A DNA stretch of 64,000 nt from Bidens hawaiensis (GCA_021521415.1 JAIQDT010003798.1:1-64000), one strand, 5' to 3'. Shown: positions 38,016-50,400, numbered from the stretch's first letter. The notes: generated by a model not told the origin, from the sequence alone. Program-made: numbers and translations.

Positions 38016-38401
38016 TGTAGGGGTATGGTACTAAACCCGGCTTACGACCTTAATTTATTATGTTTGGCTTATTTTATTATATGGACTAATACAATATTAT
38101 TGGACTGAGGGGGTTTTGTGGAGGTAACCCTAACTGGGTTAGGCCCATTAGGGTACCATGATGGTGGCCATGAGGCTCCCTGTATAAGGAGGTCTCCACC
38201 TCCTTATTAAGGTTGTTCTCAATAAGAGCCACCACCATAACCATTTTTGTGTCTGTAAACAAGAGATCCTCGAGATTTCTTAGCAGTCACCTCCACACCC
38301 CCAAAAACCATTGCAAATCTGAGCGGAGGAGAGCGAGATTTGGTTACATCATCCCGTAGAAGACGATCCGAACTATGCCTGGTACGTTTCGTGTTTCTTC
38401 A
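38016..38401 (+). repeat. 3' LTR of the 34250 element
   Basis: 386 bp. Differs from the 5' LTR at six sites, including TGTATAAGG for TATATAAGG in the TATA region. It ends 290 bp before the ATG of the EF-hand gene at 38692, in the same orientation. Confidence 0.92.
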
Positions 38402-38691
38402 GAAACTTTAGTAATATGATTAAAATAAAAATTTTATAAATAACCTCACTAGAATAGTTTCAAAACTTAGATTCCAGTTATATAGATACATAGTGTAATC
38501 CTTTTAAAATATAATAACATATTCAAATTCAAGAAAATAATATTATTGATTTCTTCTCCACCAGTAAACAAAACATGTACCACAAAGATCCGAAACCAGT
38601 GCAACAAATTAAACCCAATAATAATAATAATTTCACCAACTAATCACCAATCAATTCCACAAACCCTAACAATAACAACCAATCACCAACC

Positions 38692-39720
38692 ATGTCATAC
38701 TCCGGCCACAACCCATCTCCGTCAGCTCCTCCGGCACCGGAATCCCACCACCCCGCCGGTAATAACTCCTACCAACATCCACCACAATCTCAACAACCCA
38801 ATTACGCCTACAATTACGGCGGTGGTGGACAGTACGGCTTCCCGCCGGCGCCGGCGTTCCCTCCGGGAACCCACCCGGAAGTTGTTCGGAGCTTTCAGAT
38901 GGTTGATTCGGATCGGAGCGGGTTTATCGATGCAAAAGAGTTGCAGCAGGCGCTTAGTAATGGGTACCAGAAGTTTAGCATTCGGACTATCCGGTTGCTT
39001 ATGTTCCAGTTTCGGAACCCGAGTGATCCTTTTCGAACGGGTCGGTTTTTGTTTTTGAAGCTCTATTTTGAAGACTCGACTCGGTTATTGTTTGTTATCA
39101 AAATGAATTTATGTATGTTGTTTTTCTATTTATTTATAACATAACTAGTTTTTATCCCCAGTATTACGGGGGCGGTTTTACATTATTCGTTATTAATATT
39201 TAATTATTTATATATTTTTTTGGAGTTTAATTCTATTTATTGTAAAGAAATTTATAATATACTTCGAGTTTGATGATAAAAGGGTTTCACAAATAACTAA
39301 GATGTTATAACCCGGTTAAAAGTTATATGGGTTTGGTGAGACCAAAGACCCGCTTATTTTTTTACTATAAAATTGTCTCTTAATTATAAATAATATATTT
39401 TAAAAAAAATCATGTAATAATTTTTAGTATATCATATTTTATAGGATTTTCACATCAATAATTTGGTGAGAATAATTTTAATTTAATATGATGTTATAAC
39501 CCGTTTAAGGAATATCTGGGTTTGGTAAGACCCATACCTGTGAATTCGGGTCAAATGCATGAGAAACCTCCATTTAAAAATCAAGCAAATCTGGTTACTC
39601 CTAAAAAAGGGGGAGCGACCACATCGCGACACGTAGGATTTTTATGTTTTCGTTTATATATATTATAGATATAGATGTATATTATTTAGTTATTTTATCA
39701 TAATTTTTTTATGTATAGTA

Positions 39721-39759
<39 letters not shown>

Positions 39760-41159
39760 AAAGGATATATTTATTATATGTTATATAAAAAATTATGAAA
39801 ATAATTGACTATTTTAGGCTCGTGAATAAGGGTGTAAACAAGTCGAGCTGAGTCTCAGCTCTACAAGGCTCGAGCTCGGCTCGTTTTGGCTTACAAGAGC
39901 TTGAGCATGAGCTCGGCTTGTTTCGAGCGCTTTTTCTAAAGCTCGAATTCGGCTCGTGAGTTGTTTTTTCAAGCCCGGGTTCAGCTCGTTTATTATTTTT
40001 CAATTAATGTATGTATGTTTTTAATTATATTTTATAAAATTACCTTAAACGAGCCTAGGCTCGGGTCGACCTCATGTAGAAACTTAAACGAGCCAAAGAT
40101 CGACTTGAGATTTGTTGTGCAGTGTGAAATTAATATATAGAAGTTCAAAAGGAAAAATACACGAGGCTTGAGCTCGGGCTCAATAACTAAACGAGCTTAA
40201 TTTGAGGCTCGGGCTCTGCTCAAGATTGAAAAAACTCAGCTTGTTTCGAGCTTTCTATCGATCCGATCTCGAGTAGCTCGTGAGCTGCTCGGCTCGTTTT
40301 CACCCCTGCTCGCGAGCTATCGTAAGCCTGATAACTAGAGCTCTGGCTCAAACTTGTTTATTAAACAAGCTTATTTTTATATTCGAGCTCAGGCTCAAGC
40401 TCGTTTAAGGTTTAAGCTCTCTGCTCGGTTCAAGCTTTTAGCGAGCCGATTTCGAGTAGCTCTTCGATGGGTTGTCAAACATTAAATAATAAATTAATAA
40501 CATTTATCATCTTTTTAAATGTGAATGTCTCAGGTCCCAAAGAGTTTGCTGAGTTATGGAGTTGTCTCGGCCAATGGCGTGTGAGTAATCGATCCCAAAT
40601 CCTTATTATATCGATATAAATATTCGGTATCTTCGACATTCTCTTGTGTATTGCTTATTTAGTTCTTCTGTATAACATTTGAAAGGTGAACGATGCATTG
40701 CAGTTTCTTACGGTTCGCTATAAACTTAAATATTTAATTTTTCGCGTTTTTGATTCGTATTATTTTTGTATATTTGTAGGCTATCTTTGAAAGATTTGAT
40801 AGGGACAGAAGCGGAAAAATTGACGCAGCCGAACTAAGAGATGCACTATACAGTCTCGGATATGCAGTTCCGCCTTCTGTTCTGCAGCTTTTAATTTCGA
40901 AATATGATGACCAAAGTGGAAGGAGAGTCGAGCTTTCATTCGATAGTTTTGTCGAGTAAGGGTATCGTAATTTTACCGTTTCCATGATTTAACACTTCAA
41001 GCTAATGGTATACTATTTTTTATATAATTCAGGTGTGGAATGATTGTGAGGGGTTTGACAACAAAGTTTATGGAGAAGGATACGCGGTACACGGGTTCCG
41101 CCACGCTTTCATATGAGACGTTTATGACGATGGTGATCCCATTTCTTGCAGCCGAATAG
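38692..41159 (+). CDS. Penta-EF-hand calcium-binding protein, CML49/CML50-like
   Basis: Four exons, 38692-39040, 40534-40580, 40780-40955 and 41033-41159, give 232 residues with all phases closing and GT/AG sites throughout. The N-terminus is Pro/Gly/Tyr/Gln-rich (NPSPSAPPAPESHHP, YNYGGGGQYGFPPAP) as in plant CML49/50 and animal ALG-2-type PEF proteins. Two clear EF-hand loops: DSDRSGFIDAKE (residues near 82-93) and DRDRSGKIDAAE (exon 3). The end reads TMVIPFLAAE. A likely cytosolic or nuclear calcium sensor working as a dimer, by family. Intron 1 (39041-40533) holds a MITE and a TTA microsatellite. The LTR element ending at 38401 sits just upstream, so promoter function may be altered. The gene looks intact. 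Confidence 0.9.
39146..39690. repeat. Dispersed repeat in intron 1, related to 58885-59345
   Basis: Shares ACTAGTTTTTATCCCCAGTA, GATGTTATAACCCGGTT, GGGTTTGGTGAGACC and GGGAGCGACCACATCGCGAC with the second copy. The class is not determined; there are no clear terminal repeats or ORF. Confidence 0.6.
39723..39759. repeat. (TTA)n microsatellite
   Basis: About 12 ATT units in intron 1 of the EF-hand gene. Confidence 0.9.
39826..40307. mobile_element. GAGCCGAGCTCG-type MITE in intron 1
   Basis: The left end AAGGGTGTAAACAAGTCGAG and the right end GCTCGGCTCGTTTTCACCCCT are inverted repeats. The flanks GCTCGTGA (39818-39825) and GCTCGCGA (40308-40315) could be a 1-mismatch 8-bp target duplication, which would suit hAT. 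A second degenerate piece follows to about 40480. Confidence 0.65.
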
Positions 41160-42384
41160 TCGTGTAATACTTTCTAAGTTCTAACATTTGTTTCATTTTT
41201 TTCGGTCATATGTTGTCAACTATGATGAAATCATGAGTAGGATATGATCCTTGACATTTGATGAATTTGGTTGTTTGTTACAAATGTTTTTGACTCATAA
41301 CCGAAGGGTTTTGGCCTGACGGTATATTAACGCGCCCCTCTATTCTAACGGATGAGGGTTCAATCCCCGTAATGAAGTATAAGGTGGATTTAAATGGTGT
41401 AATTTACGAACCGTTAAAAAGTAAGCAAAAATGAGTCAAGATGTTCACCAGGATATTAGCATGATCCCTCCCAATGCCTTTATACTCTAGTAAACCGCAA
41501 CAATTTAAGCATACAACAAGTTATCATATTTCAAGTCCGAACCTATAAACTATAGGAGACGCGTTCATGATAAGGGTATGCGCTATACGAATAAAAACAT
41601 GGTTCGTGTTTGAATTTAACAATTCAACCAACCAACTCGAAAACCACCAACCAGACACCTCCACCCTTCGTAACAAATATGGTGAATATAAGAGTTGGGC
41701 ACTAGTCATGGCCGGCTTTCGTTGGAGGGCAAAATGGTCGACAACCCCCCCCCCCCCCCACCCAATCACTCCGCTAAGCCCGAATTCTTTTTCTTTTAAA
41801 ACTTTAAAAAAATATTTTTTTTTATGAAAAATATGTATTTTTAATGTTTAAGCCCAATTACTTAACTTATTTAAGTCTATTTTAAATATTTAAAATTTTA
41901 AATTGGCTTATTTGGTTATGTTTGTTTTGTGTAAAATTTATTTTTATATTAGTCTATTTTTATATAAAATAAAATTTTACGCAACACAAAACATAACCAA
42001 ATAAGCCAGTTTGATATTTTAAATGTTTAAACCCAACAAAGAATACCTTTTACCTAAGACCCAAAAGTTTTTTCACATTCGGCTCAAAAAATTTTAACGA
42101 TTCTCAAAATCAACCCAAAATTTTTTAACCATTCTCGGAGACGGCCCTTCTCCCTGGCACTAGTGAAAGTGAAGTAAACATGCGTGAAATAACATTTATA
42201 TAAAAATCAAGTCTTATCCCCAAGAAAATGATACCCGGTGAATTTTAGACCAGAAAAATCTACATTACATTATCAAGACTTCAAAATCCACCAACTAACA
42301 ATATTCTTTAGCATTCAACAAGTACAATAATAAAACACAGGTTCATTTGCAATTGCAGACAACAAAAACAACCATAAACCAACT
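41160..42384. other. Spacer with a small foldback repeat
   Basis: No gene. At about 41850-42040 an inverted repeat (GGCTTATTTGGTTATGTTTG and its complement CAAAACATAACCAAATAAGCC) forms a hairpin-like element. A C-run lies at 41747-41759. Confidence 0.5.
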
Positions 42385-42849
<465 letters not shown>

Positions 42850-42861
42850 GGTTGGTTACCT

Positions 42862-43920
42862 GAATATGTAAACAATCAAATATTCAATTTTGTATTAAAC
42901 AAGTAACAAAAAATGATTATTTGTGATTTGACGACATAAGAGATTCTAAGGGGTGCTAACGAGCCGAGCCACTTGCGAGATACTCGAGATCAGCTCATTG
43001 AAAAGCTCGATCAAGCCGAGCTTAATCGCGCCCGAGCTCGAGCCTAAAAGTAAGCTCGTTTAATAAACACGCCCGGGCCCGAGCTTCACTTATCGAGCTC
43101 GAGCCGGCTCACGAGCCTCTCATTTATATATTTTTTTTAAAACATATATTTAATTATTAATTAATATATATATTGTTATGAAAAAATAGATAAAAATAAC
43201 TAAAACATATATATTATTACATAAAATTATAATTGAATAAAAATATATAAAAATAATTATAAATATATAAAAAAAATAACAAATAGTAAACGAGCCAAGC
43301 TCGAGCTTGAAAATCTACTCACGGGCCAAGCTTTGGCTCGTTTAAGGCACTGCAGAGCCAAGCTTAAGTTCGTTTAAAGTTTTTCTCAAAATATACAAAT
43401 ATAAATTTTGAACATATATAAGTTAATTAGTGAACAATAACCTAGCCAAGCCCGAACTTTAGAAAAAGATCTTGAAACGAGCCGAGCCTTAGATAAAGCT
43501 CATTTAGTTATCGAACCTGAGCTCGAGCCACATATAGGAAGCTCTTTTAAGACACATCAAGCCTTGGATATTATTATTATTATTATTAGCTTTTCATCAA
43601 ATTGTCGTGTGCATATTCCGTTACAACAAAAGGTTAGTTAACCTTGAGATGATTCACAAAAGTATTAATTAATAAAATAACTAATTCAATTTCAATTATT
43701 ACATTTAAATAGATCCGTATCGATCAAACGCTAAAACGATCAATCGATTACATAATCGTAGTAACAATAATTAATAAATCGACCGTAAATAAGTAAAATA
43801 ATTAGTGCAAAAAATAAAAGAACGAAGTGAATAAACTTACGGAAGATGAAGCAAAGGAATGGATGAAATGATTTATTTTATTTTAGGGTTTTAAGTGAAA
43901 AATGAGTGTTGATTTATACT
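42862..43920 (-). promoter_or_regulatory. Promoter, leader and leader intron of the ferredoxin gene
   Basis: Minus strand: TATA box GAGTATAAATC (about 43910-43920), leader with AAACCCTAAAATAAAATAAA, donor TCTTCC|GTAAGT (about 43838-43843), acceptor ACATATTCAG just before GTAACCAACCATG (42849). The intron contains the MITE fragment 42955-43560. The layout looks like that of an expressed gene. Confidence 0.6.
42955..43560. mobile_element. GAGCCGAGCTCG-type repeat in the leader intron
   Basis: GGTGCTAACGAGCCGAGCCA at the left; many GAGCTCGAGC/CGAGCCAAGC motifs follow. Right end unclear. Fourth copy of this family in the window. Confidence 0.6.
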
Positions 43921-45000
43921 CTATATATTATTATTATTGGGACTTAGCGAGAATGTGCTAGAAGGCTAAATTATAATAATAATAATAATGTATACAAATT
44001 AAATTAAAATTAAAAACCTAACTAAAGAATTGTTGTTTTATGCATAATGATGTTTCTAGCTTTTAAAGTCTAATTATTCGTGAATTAAGCTAAAGGATAT
44101 GGACGTCACCCATGACTGTTTCTTTATCGTTGCGGTTTTAGTATCGTAACGTTAATACGGGTGCAGTTTTGTCCTCTGCTGCTTTCACATTCACGTTGTG
44201 AGGTAGTGTCCATACTCTCTAGTCTTATAATATAATTCATCGTTTAAGCTTAGTATTACTCAATTACATTTAAATTTTTAGTTTTTTTGTCGTTCACAAC
44301 CAGATACTTGATGTTAAAGAGAGAGATGTCACATTTAAATCTTTAAACGATGAGTTAGCAAATCACTTGTTGTATGATGTCATATGGTTCGAATGATAAG
44401 GTAAATAAGAAAGAAAAGCTATATATTTATTAGTGGTTACAACAATTATTTATATGCAAGTTAAAGTCTTCTTGCATATTGTATCATTTGGTGAACGCTA
44501 TTTCATACACTCCCCGTATGACATTGTATCGCCCGTATGACAAATCGGTGGAGTATTGATTGTTGGTTCTATAACCATCATACTTAAATCATGTTAAGGA
44601 TACTTAACGGGGTAACATTTTCTTTAACCATCATACATAAAACGTGTTGGATGACATTTTTTTCTTTAACCATCATACTTAAAACGTGTTAAGGAGAGAA
44701 AGGTTGTTTTACTTTTCATGTATAGAAATGCAAGACAATATCTTATATTCTTTTAGTTGGATAAAAAATATAGATTGAAATTTTGTATCTTTTCTTCGTT
44801 GGATTAGTGTTGCTCTTTAACTTCTATTTGTATCGTGTAACCCTTGTTTTCTTTTCTCGATAAAAGCAACACGACTCAAACTAGGAAAAGTTAACAAATT
44901 TTCAATCTATATATTTATCGAATTAAATAAAAGTAGGATATTGTAAACAGTCGTTTTAATAAACGATCTAAACTCCCCTCTAAAAAAAACTATTTGTATC
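43921..45000. other. AT-rich intergenic sequence
   Basis: No gene. Three partial copies of TTTAACCATCATACTTAAAA occur between 44570 and 44690. Confidence 0.45.
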
Positions 45001-45008
45001 ATGTAAAC

Positions 45009-45236
45009 TAGAGGTGTACAAAAAAACTAGTTTGAGTTCGGTTTGGGATTAAAATCGGTTTCACCCAAATTGTCAGTTTCAGGATCAGTTCCCCTTAAGA
45101 TCTATCAAACCGGTTTTAAACCGAATCGGTTTGTTTATAAACCGGACCAAAATGACGTGACCAGGCCGGCTTATATTGCTTCTAAACCGGTTCAGTTTGA
45201 GTTTAAAACCTATAAAACCGGTTTTGTACACCTCTA
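45009..45236. mobile_element. AACCGGTT-type MITE, hAT-like 8-bp duplication
   Basis: 228 bp with terminal inverted repeats TAGAGGTGTACAAAA / TTTTGTACACCTCTA, flanked by ATGTAAAC (45001-45008) and GTGTAAAC (45237-45244), an 8-bp duplication with one mismatch. Interior rich in AAACCGGTTT. The single open frame across it is not a gene. Confidence 0.85.
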
Positions 45237-45244
45237 GTGTAAAC

Positions 45245-46345
45245 CTTGTTTTCTAGTGCCTATGTGCTTCAGTAACAGGGGGGCCAAAGCCTTGTTTTTT
45301 GTGGGCTAGCCTAATTTGCTTCTTTGTAGCTTTTGCAAGATTAACCCATTAGTTTAAATCTATATTTAATAATTCAAGTTAATCCCAACATAATTTCCAA
45401 TATGTGCTATAACTAAGTACCCAAATTGACTTTTAGAGCTTTAAGTATTATTTTGGTTGCATCGGATCTATTTTAAGTTTTAGTAAACAAAATATATCAA
45501 TTATCGGTTTGAGTTTACAACACATACTCATTTACTATTCATAACTCTTCAAGTAACATATCAGAGTCGCTCGGTTAACGCTACGAATTATACTGTAGCG
45601 ACAATTTCAGTTTATCAAAGTCACTAAAGCTTTTAGAGTACCGAATATTTATTTTCTTTCAAAAATTACAATTTTATACAAGGTTACCAATTATAAACTT
45701 TTTGTTTGAATTTAACCATACAATAGAAATATCAACAATAAATGAGATGTTGTATAGACTATAGAGGCCAGAGAATTTTGTGAAAACTATGGACCTAAGC
45801 CCATCTAATGTCAACACCACCAAAATGGACCAAATATGGTAGCCCATTTCCGAGTTAACAGAAGGCCCAGACAAATTGAAAAGATTTTGGAAGGGCTCTC
45901 ACAATATATAATAAAAGGATAGTATAGACATCAATGAATTACGTATGAACGTTGTTCTCCTTTGTCATACTAAACTACTCTACTTTGGATAATACGAATT
46001 TGTGCTAGCATTTGCCCTAATCTCTATTGTTGATTATTTCGTTACATCGCTTCAATTCGGTTAGAACTTAATCAACCAATAAAAGAATGTCACCTCGTAT
46101 TTAACCAATTCCATAGAGAATATGATGATTTAGTAGGGGCACCCAAATCCAAGAAGATTATTAGCATTCAACTTAACACAATAAGTTTCACGAAACTTGG
46201 TACCAAGCTACCCGATCCTACAAGAGGTTCACCAGAGCTCCCCCATCGAACAAATTCTTTTGATAAGCACATATGATTATTTTCGGACAAGAAAACAACA
46301 TGTAGCACGAGTACCAATTAAATGTTCCATTTTTATTATCACAAC
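45245..46345. other. Intergenic sequence, nothing recognised
   Basis: AT-rich with no gene-like frame, repeat or transposon end that I can support. Confidence 0.45.
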
Positions 46346-46356
46346 TTCAAAAAATG

Positions 46357-46565
46357 TAACATCTAGACGAATCCTATCACGTCGATCATGAACGAGAGAG
46401 ATTCTTTTTTTATAAGTAAATATCAACGCGTTTTGGTTGCCCGGGTGGAAATTTCCTAGGAGGTCACCAATCATGCTAGTACCACCACCTAAGCATGCTT
46501 AACTGTGGAGTTATCCTCTCGTTCTTTCATGTCCATGACCAATGTGGCATTTGCTTCGAAATGCA
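46357..46565 (-). mobile_element. Cassandra-type TRIM LTR with 5S-derived promoter
   Basis: On the minus strand, 46452-46512 resembles plant 5S rRNA over its internal control region: AGTTAAGCATGCTTAGG (box A region) and GGTACTAGC...GGTGACCTCCTAGGAA (box C region). LTRs carrying 5S promoter sequence are the hallmark of Cassandra TRIM elements. The minus-strand end would be GATGTTACA (46357), matching the typical TG...CA form; the start near 46550-46565 is uncertain. No second LTR nearby, so a solo LTR or decayed copy. A diverged 5S pseudogene is the alternative. Confidence 0.65.
46452..46512 (-). ncRNA. 5S rRNA-like pol III promoter segment
   Basis: Partial 5S rRNA similarity (about 60 nt, box A to box C) with several substitutions and a small insertion between the boxes. 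Not a functional 5S gene: the 5' third and the 3' stem are not recognisable. Confidence 0.65.
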
Positions 46566-47322
46566 AAAAAAAAAAAAAATGAAGAAGAAGAAGAAGAAGA
46601 AGCAGCAGCAGCATAAATAAAGCATAACATATTTGGAAAAAAAAAATACGTTACACGAAACACCTATCTCCAGTCACCACCACCAATTCACCAATTTCTG
46701 GTACATCCTTTAACCCCAATTTATTTTTACCGTATTTTTAAATCATAGAGAAAACATCAAACACTTAGTAACCCCAATTTAACATATATGATCACATTTT
46801 TATAAGTTAAATCAACATTTATAATTCATAGACCCGGTTGTCTTTTTACCAATTTTGTGATTTGATCATCAATCATTGATTTGACTTACTAGAGTTCGAG
46901 CTCGAACGAGGCCTGTTTTGTTGACTTGGAGTCGATCGCGTTATGTTTCCATGATTGAAGTATCTTGCCTTGAGTTATGAGTTGAGGGATGATTTAAAAG
47001 ACAATGTTTTTCATTATTGTTTGCAGGGTTCGTCTTCAAAAGTGAATGTGACGATTTTGGGATGGACCATTCTTGATGATTATTTTCAGATAAATGGCAC
47101 GTGTTTGCTAAAAGATGTGAGAAGATTGAAAAGATAACGATTCATGGTGTTGTTTTGGAGTCTAAAACGCATGTAGAGTGTCATATGTTGGCTAGTTTGA
47201 CTTCATCAATTGTTCGACTTATGAGAATACATTCATGTTGATGTTCAGTTTGTATATGAATATTCGAACGTTCGTGGTAATCTTGACTTGAAATCTTGTT
47301 TGAATAGTCGGATTAATGGTTT
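46566..47322. other. Intergenic sequence with A-run and GAA/GCA run
   Basis: 46564-46616 holds a poly-A run and a GAAGAAGAAG/GCAGCAGCAG stretch. No gene seen. Confidence 0.5.
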
Positions 47323-47327
47323 CTTGG

Positions 47328-48300
47328 TGAAGAGGTAGGTCCCAGCAGAGCCCAGTTGGACCCGCAAGACTCACCTTGAACAGGGACGTCTGCGCAGAAA
47401 CCAACTGGATCCGCAGGACCAACCATGCTCAGAGACGTGACGTCCTTACGCGCAGTACGCAAGCTGTTCCCGCAGGAAATGCCTCCCAATGGTGAAGGAC
47501 TCCGCCTGTCCCCGCAGCCTCGGATACAAGCCAATAGGGAAGGCCACCCGCGCAGCAAGGCTACACGCACAAGGCACTTAGCTCTCGATCATTCAGTGTC
47601 ACCTGAAGGAATGAGCAAAGCCGGGAACAATCCCGCACAAGGGCGGGAGGGGGAATACTCCCGCCCAAATAAGCCAGTCCGTACGATACGGGAAGATCTT
47701 CTGTATTGTACCTGACGAGGTATGGGCAAAAGATCTGACTAAAGATACGACAGCTTATTGACAACAGTATGGCGAGCAGCATGCTCCTGCACTGTGTCAC
47801 TATTAGCCGCTGCCTACTCACCAACTCCTGTCATACCACGTGCGTAGCCGGCAGTTGGTGGAAAAGGAATAGTACACAGCAGGCCTGGTCACTGTCAGCC
47901 GCTGCCTACCCACCAACTACCAGCAGGGCACGTGCGTAGGCCACTGTTGGTGGAACAGGAACACTGTTGCAGCCGGCCACACCTCCTTGGAATCCTACCT
48001 TCGGCTATAAATACCACAAATGGTATGACCATCTCATCTTATCTATTATCATCATATTATACCTGATATCTGCTCTAGCAATCTCTTAATATACATTTAT
48101 ATTTAAAGAGCAATCTAGTCTGATTCTCACGCCGGAGGGTGGTCACAAGGAGGAACCCCCCCCTTCTCAGTGACAAGCTCACGGTGTCTGTTTTGCAGGT
48201 TATCAGAACCATCTTCTCTGGGTCTAACCCCTCGTGGGAAACATCTATCTAACCCCCAGGTTACTCGTAATCTGCCCGGGGTCCGGTTAGTGTTTCTTCA
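47328..48300 (+). repeat. 5' LTR of the TR-GAG element
   Basis: Starts TGAAGAGGTAGGTCCC, ends TTAGTGTTTCTTCA. TATA box GGCTATAAATACC at about 48003-48015. It carries a 10-bp extra segment near its start and a 4-bp extra segment (CGTA) near 47936 relative to the 3' LTR. Short open frames in it are not genes. Confidence 0.92.
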
Positions 48301-49024
48301 TTGGCGCCATCCGTGCATAAAGCTAGAACATTTTTTCTCCAGTTTTTTCAAACTTCTACAAAAGATGGTTAAAGAAACTCCGGTAACCACAACCCCAGCT
48401 ACTGGGGGGAATACCGGCAACACAGTTTTTACAAACACTACCCCGGTTACCCAAGCCGGGGCAAGTGAAGTAAATTTTACGAACACTACCCCAGTTACTG
48501 TAACATCCCGAAATTTCAAGATAATATTAATTATATTACTTAATAATAGAGGGAAAGTTTACTCGGGTTATCAGGAAATAAATAAAAGAATAGGAGTTGG
48601 TATGGGTCGGGCTAGTGTCGGGTAATGGACGTTGGTTATGGATTTGGATTAATAGAGATGGGTTAATGAGAATGGGCCTTTGGTCCATGGGATTTCAGGG
48701 ATATAAATATCCCCTAAACCCAAAATATCTTTCATTTTTCACCAAACTCCCTAACACACATACACACACACCAAGCACACCCAAAACCGCCGCCGGCCGG
48801 GCCGAGAAAGAAGGAAGGATCGAGCGAGGTCCGGGTAAGAGAGAAAGATTAGTGGTGATACCAAGATAAACGAGATCCAAACAAGCTCAAAAGGTATGAT
48901 TCTTGATCTTGGAAGTTTAAAGATCCGAGCTTTTAGTGTATAAACGACCGAAAATGGTCGGGAAGTGTAGTGGGTGGTATTGAACCTTAGCAAGGGTGTT
49001 AAAAATCACCCGAAATGTTGATCA

Positions 49025-49380
49025 GAAACCGAACAGCAGGCTGTCTGGGCAACTTCGCCTTCATCTGGGCAACTTCGCCTTCATCTGGGCAACTTCGCCT
49101 TCAAGCGATGAACTTCGCCTGCAAGCTAAGTTCGCCTGATGAACTTCGCCTGCAAGCTAAGTTCGCCTGATGACAAGTTCGCCTGAGGTTTAAGTTCGCC
49201 TGATGACAAGTTCGCCTGAGGTTTAACTTCGCCTAAAGCTAAGTTCGCCTGAGGTTTAACTTCGCCTAAAGCTAAGTTCGCCTGAGGTTTAACTTCGCCT
49301 AAAGCTAAGTTCGCCTGAGGTTTAACTTCGCCTGATGACAAGTTCGCCTGAGGTTTAACTTCGCCTAAAGCCAAGTTCGT
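49025..49380. repeat. TTCGCCT tandem repeats in the solo LTR
   Basis: Short direct repeats: three CATCTGGGCAACTTCGCCTT units, then alternating AAGTTCGCCTGAGGTTTAAC and TTCGCCTAAAGCTAAG units of about 32-36 bp. They alternate AACTTCGCCT and AAGTTCGCCT. The reverse strand reads as an ALGEVKPQANL-type repeat over 82 residues, an effect of the period. Confidence 0.85.
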
Positions 49381-49454
49381 TTAGAAAATAAATTAAAAAC
49401 CTAATGAAAAATGTGTTAAGACAGTTAATGGAAATAAAATTTTTCCATGCTGAC

Positions 49455-49555
49455 CTGGCAGCTCGACCCCAGCCAGGGGCTCTGCCCCTTGGACCCTGCT
49501 AGGGGCTGCCGCCCCTAGACCCCGCTGCCAGGGGCGCTGCCCCCGGACCCCCGTT
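49455..49555. repeat. GC-rich inverted and direct repeats
   Basis: AGGGGCTCTGCCCCTTGGAC, AGGGGCTGCCGCCCCTAGAC and AGGGGCGCTGCCCCCGGACC in succession: three self-complementary hairpin-like units of about 30-40 bp. Confidence 0.85.
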
Positions 49556-50224
49556 CGTTGTGGGTTATATGAAGATAGAAATACATTATGAGAAGTGATA
49601 GTTAATTGATACGTGTAACTTGTTCAGTCAGCCGAACTCAGTTAAAGAAGGGATTTACAGCTACCAGAAAAAGAAGCAGAGTTCAGGTGAGTTTCTAGCC
49701 CCATTTATGTGTTATGTTTTCGGGGCTGTGTGCATACTCAATATGTTTGTTAATACACTTATCCAAAGAGATAAGTGTATGCCTTATATGGATAATGTGA
49801 AATGTATGAATGATTGCTTGATGGTACGTGAACGATCTTCGGATATTGCACGTACTGTCAGGTCGCAGCACTAAGAATAAGGTAAGTATGTTATGTAAGT
49901 TTATGCGTATGAACATGATAGAGGTAATAGAAGAAAGAAATGATAACGTATGGTTGTATGGTTGCGAAAAGGGAACCGAGCCCTAATAATACTCGAGGAA
50001 TGTAGGGCGTAATGCCCTTTATAACGTAAGATATGAAAGTAAGTTAATACAAGAGAAAGTAAGAAAGTATGAATGAAAGGGACATAATTTTATGTGTATG
50101 TCGTGTATGGTATATGTGATAGATACGATTGATTGCTTGACGGTACGTGAACGATCTTCGGATATTGCACGTATCATCGAGGGAAGTGATTAGCTCCTTA
50201 CATGGATAATAAATAACAACTTAT

Positions 50225-50400
50225 AGATAGTGTTCCTTCAATGGAAAGTATAGGGTTCCTTCAATGGAAAGTATAGTGTTCCTTCAATGGAAAGTATAGG
50301 GTTCCTTCTATGGAAAGTATAGTGTTCCTTCAATGGATAGTAAAGTGTTCCTTCTATGGAAAGTATACAGAGTGTTCTTCCTATGGAAATTATATATAGT
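50225..50400. repeat. Short tandem repeat GTTCCTTCAATGGAAAGTAT
   Basis: About seven copies of a 24-bp unit (with AGG/AGT variants), each containing the inverted pair CCTTC/TGGAAA. Confidence 0.88.

Larger units (their letters stand above)
34250..38401 (+). mobile_element. Complete non-autonomous LTR retrotransposon (LARD/TRIM type)
   Basis: 4,152 bp, flanked by the 5-bp duplication GAAAC (34245-34249 and 38402-38406). LTRs 34250-34635 and 38016-38401 are both 386 bp and differ at only six positions, so insertion was recent. A PBS (TGGCGCCATCCGTGG) lies at 34637, and a polypurine tract (ACTTGGGGGGCT) directly precedes the 3' LTR. The 3.4-kb interior has no gag, protease, RT, RNase H or integrase. 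It holds a GC-rich repeat field (35190-36660) and a 47-bp tandem array (36984-37407). Transposition would depend on an autonomous gypsy element. The LTRs share most of their sequence with the 57215-58486 element. Confidence 0.93.

Noticed and set aside
47425..47715. 96-residue frame repeated in both LTRs (also 55160-55450)
   Set aside because: Present twice only because it lies in the LTR; no domain and no supporting start context.
49126..49374. ALGEVKPQANL repeat frame on the minus strand
   Set aside because: An in-phase reading of short direct repeats inside a solo LTR; not a gene.
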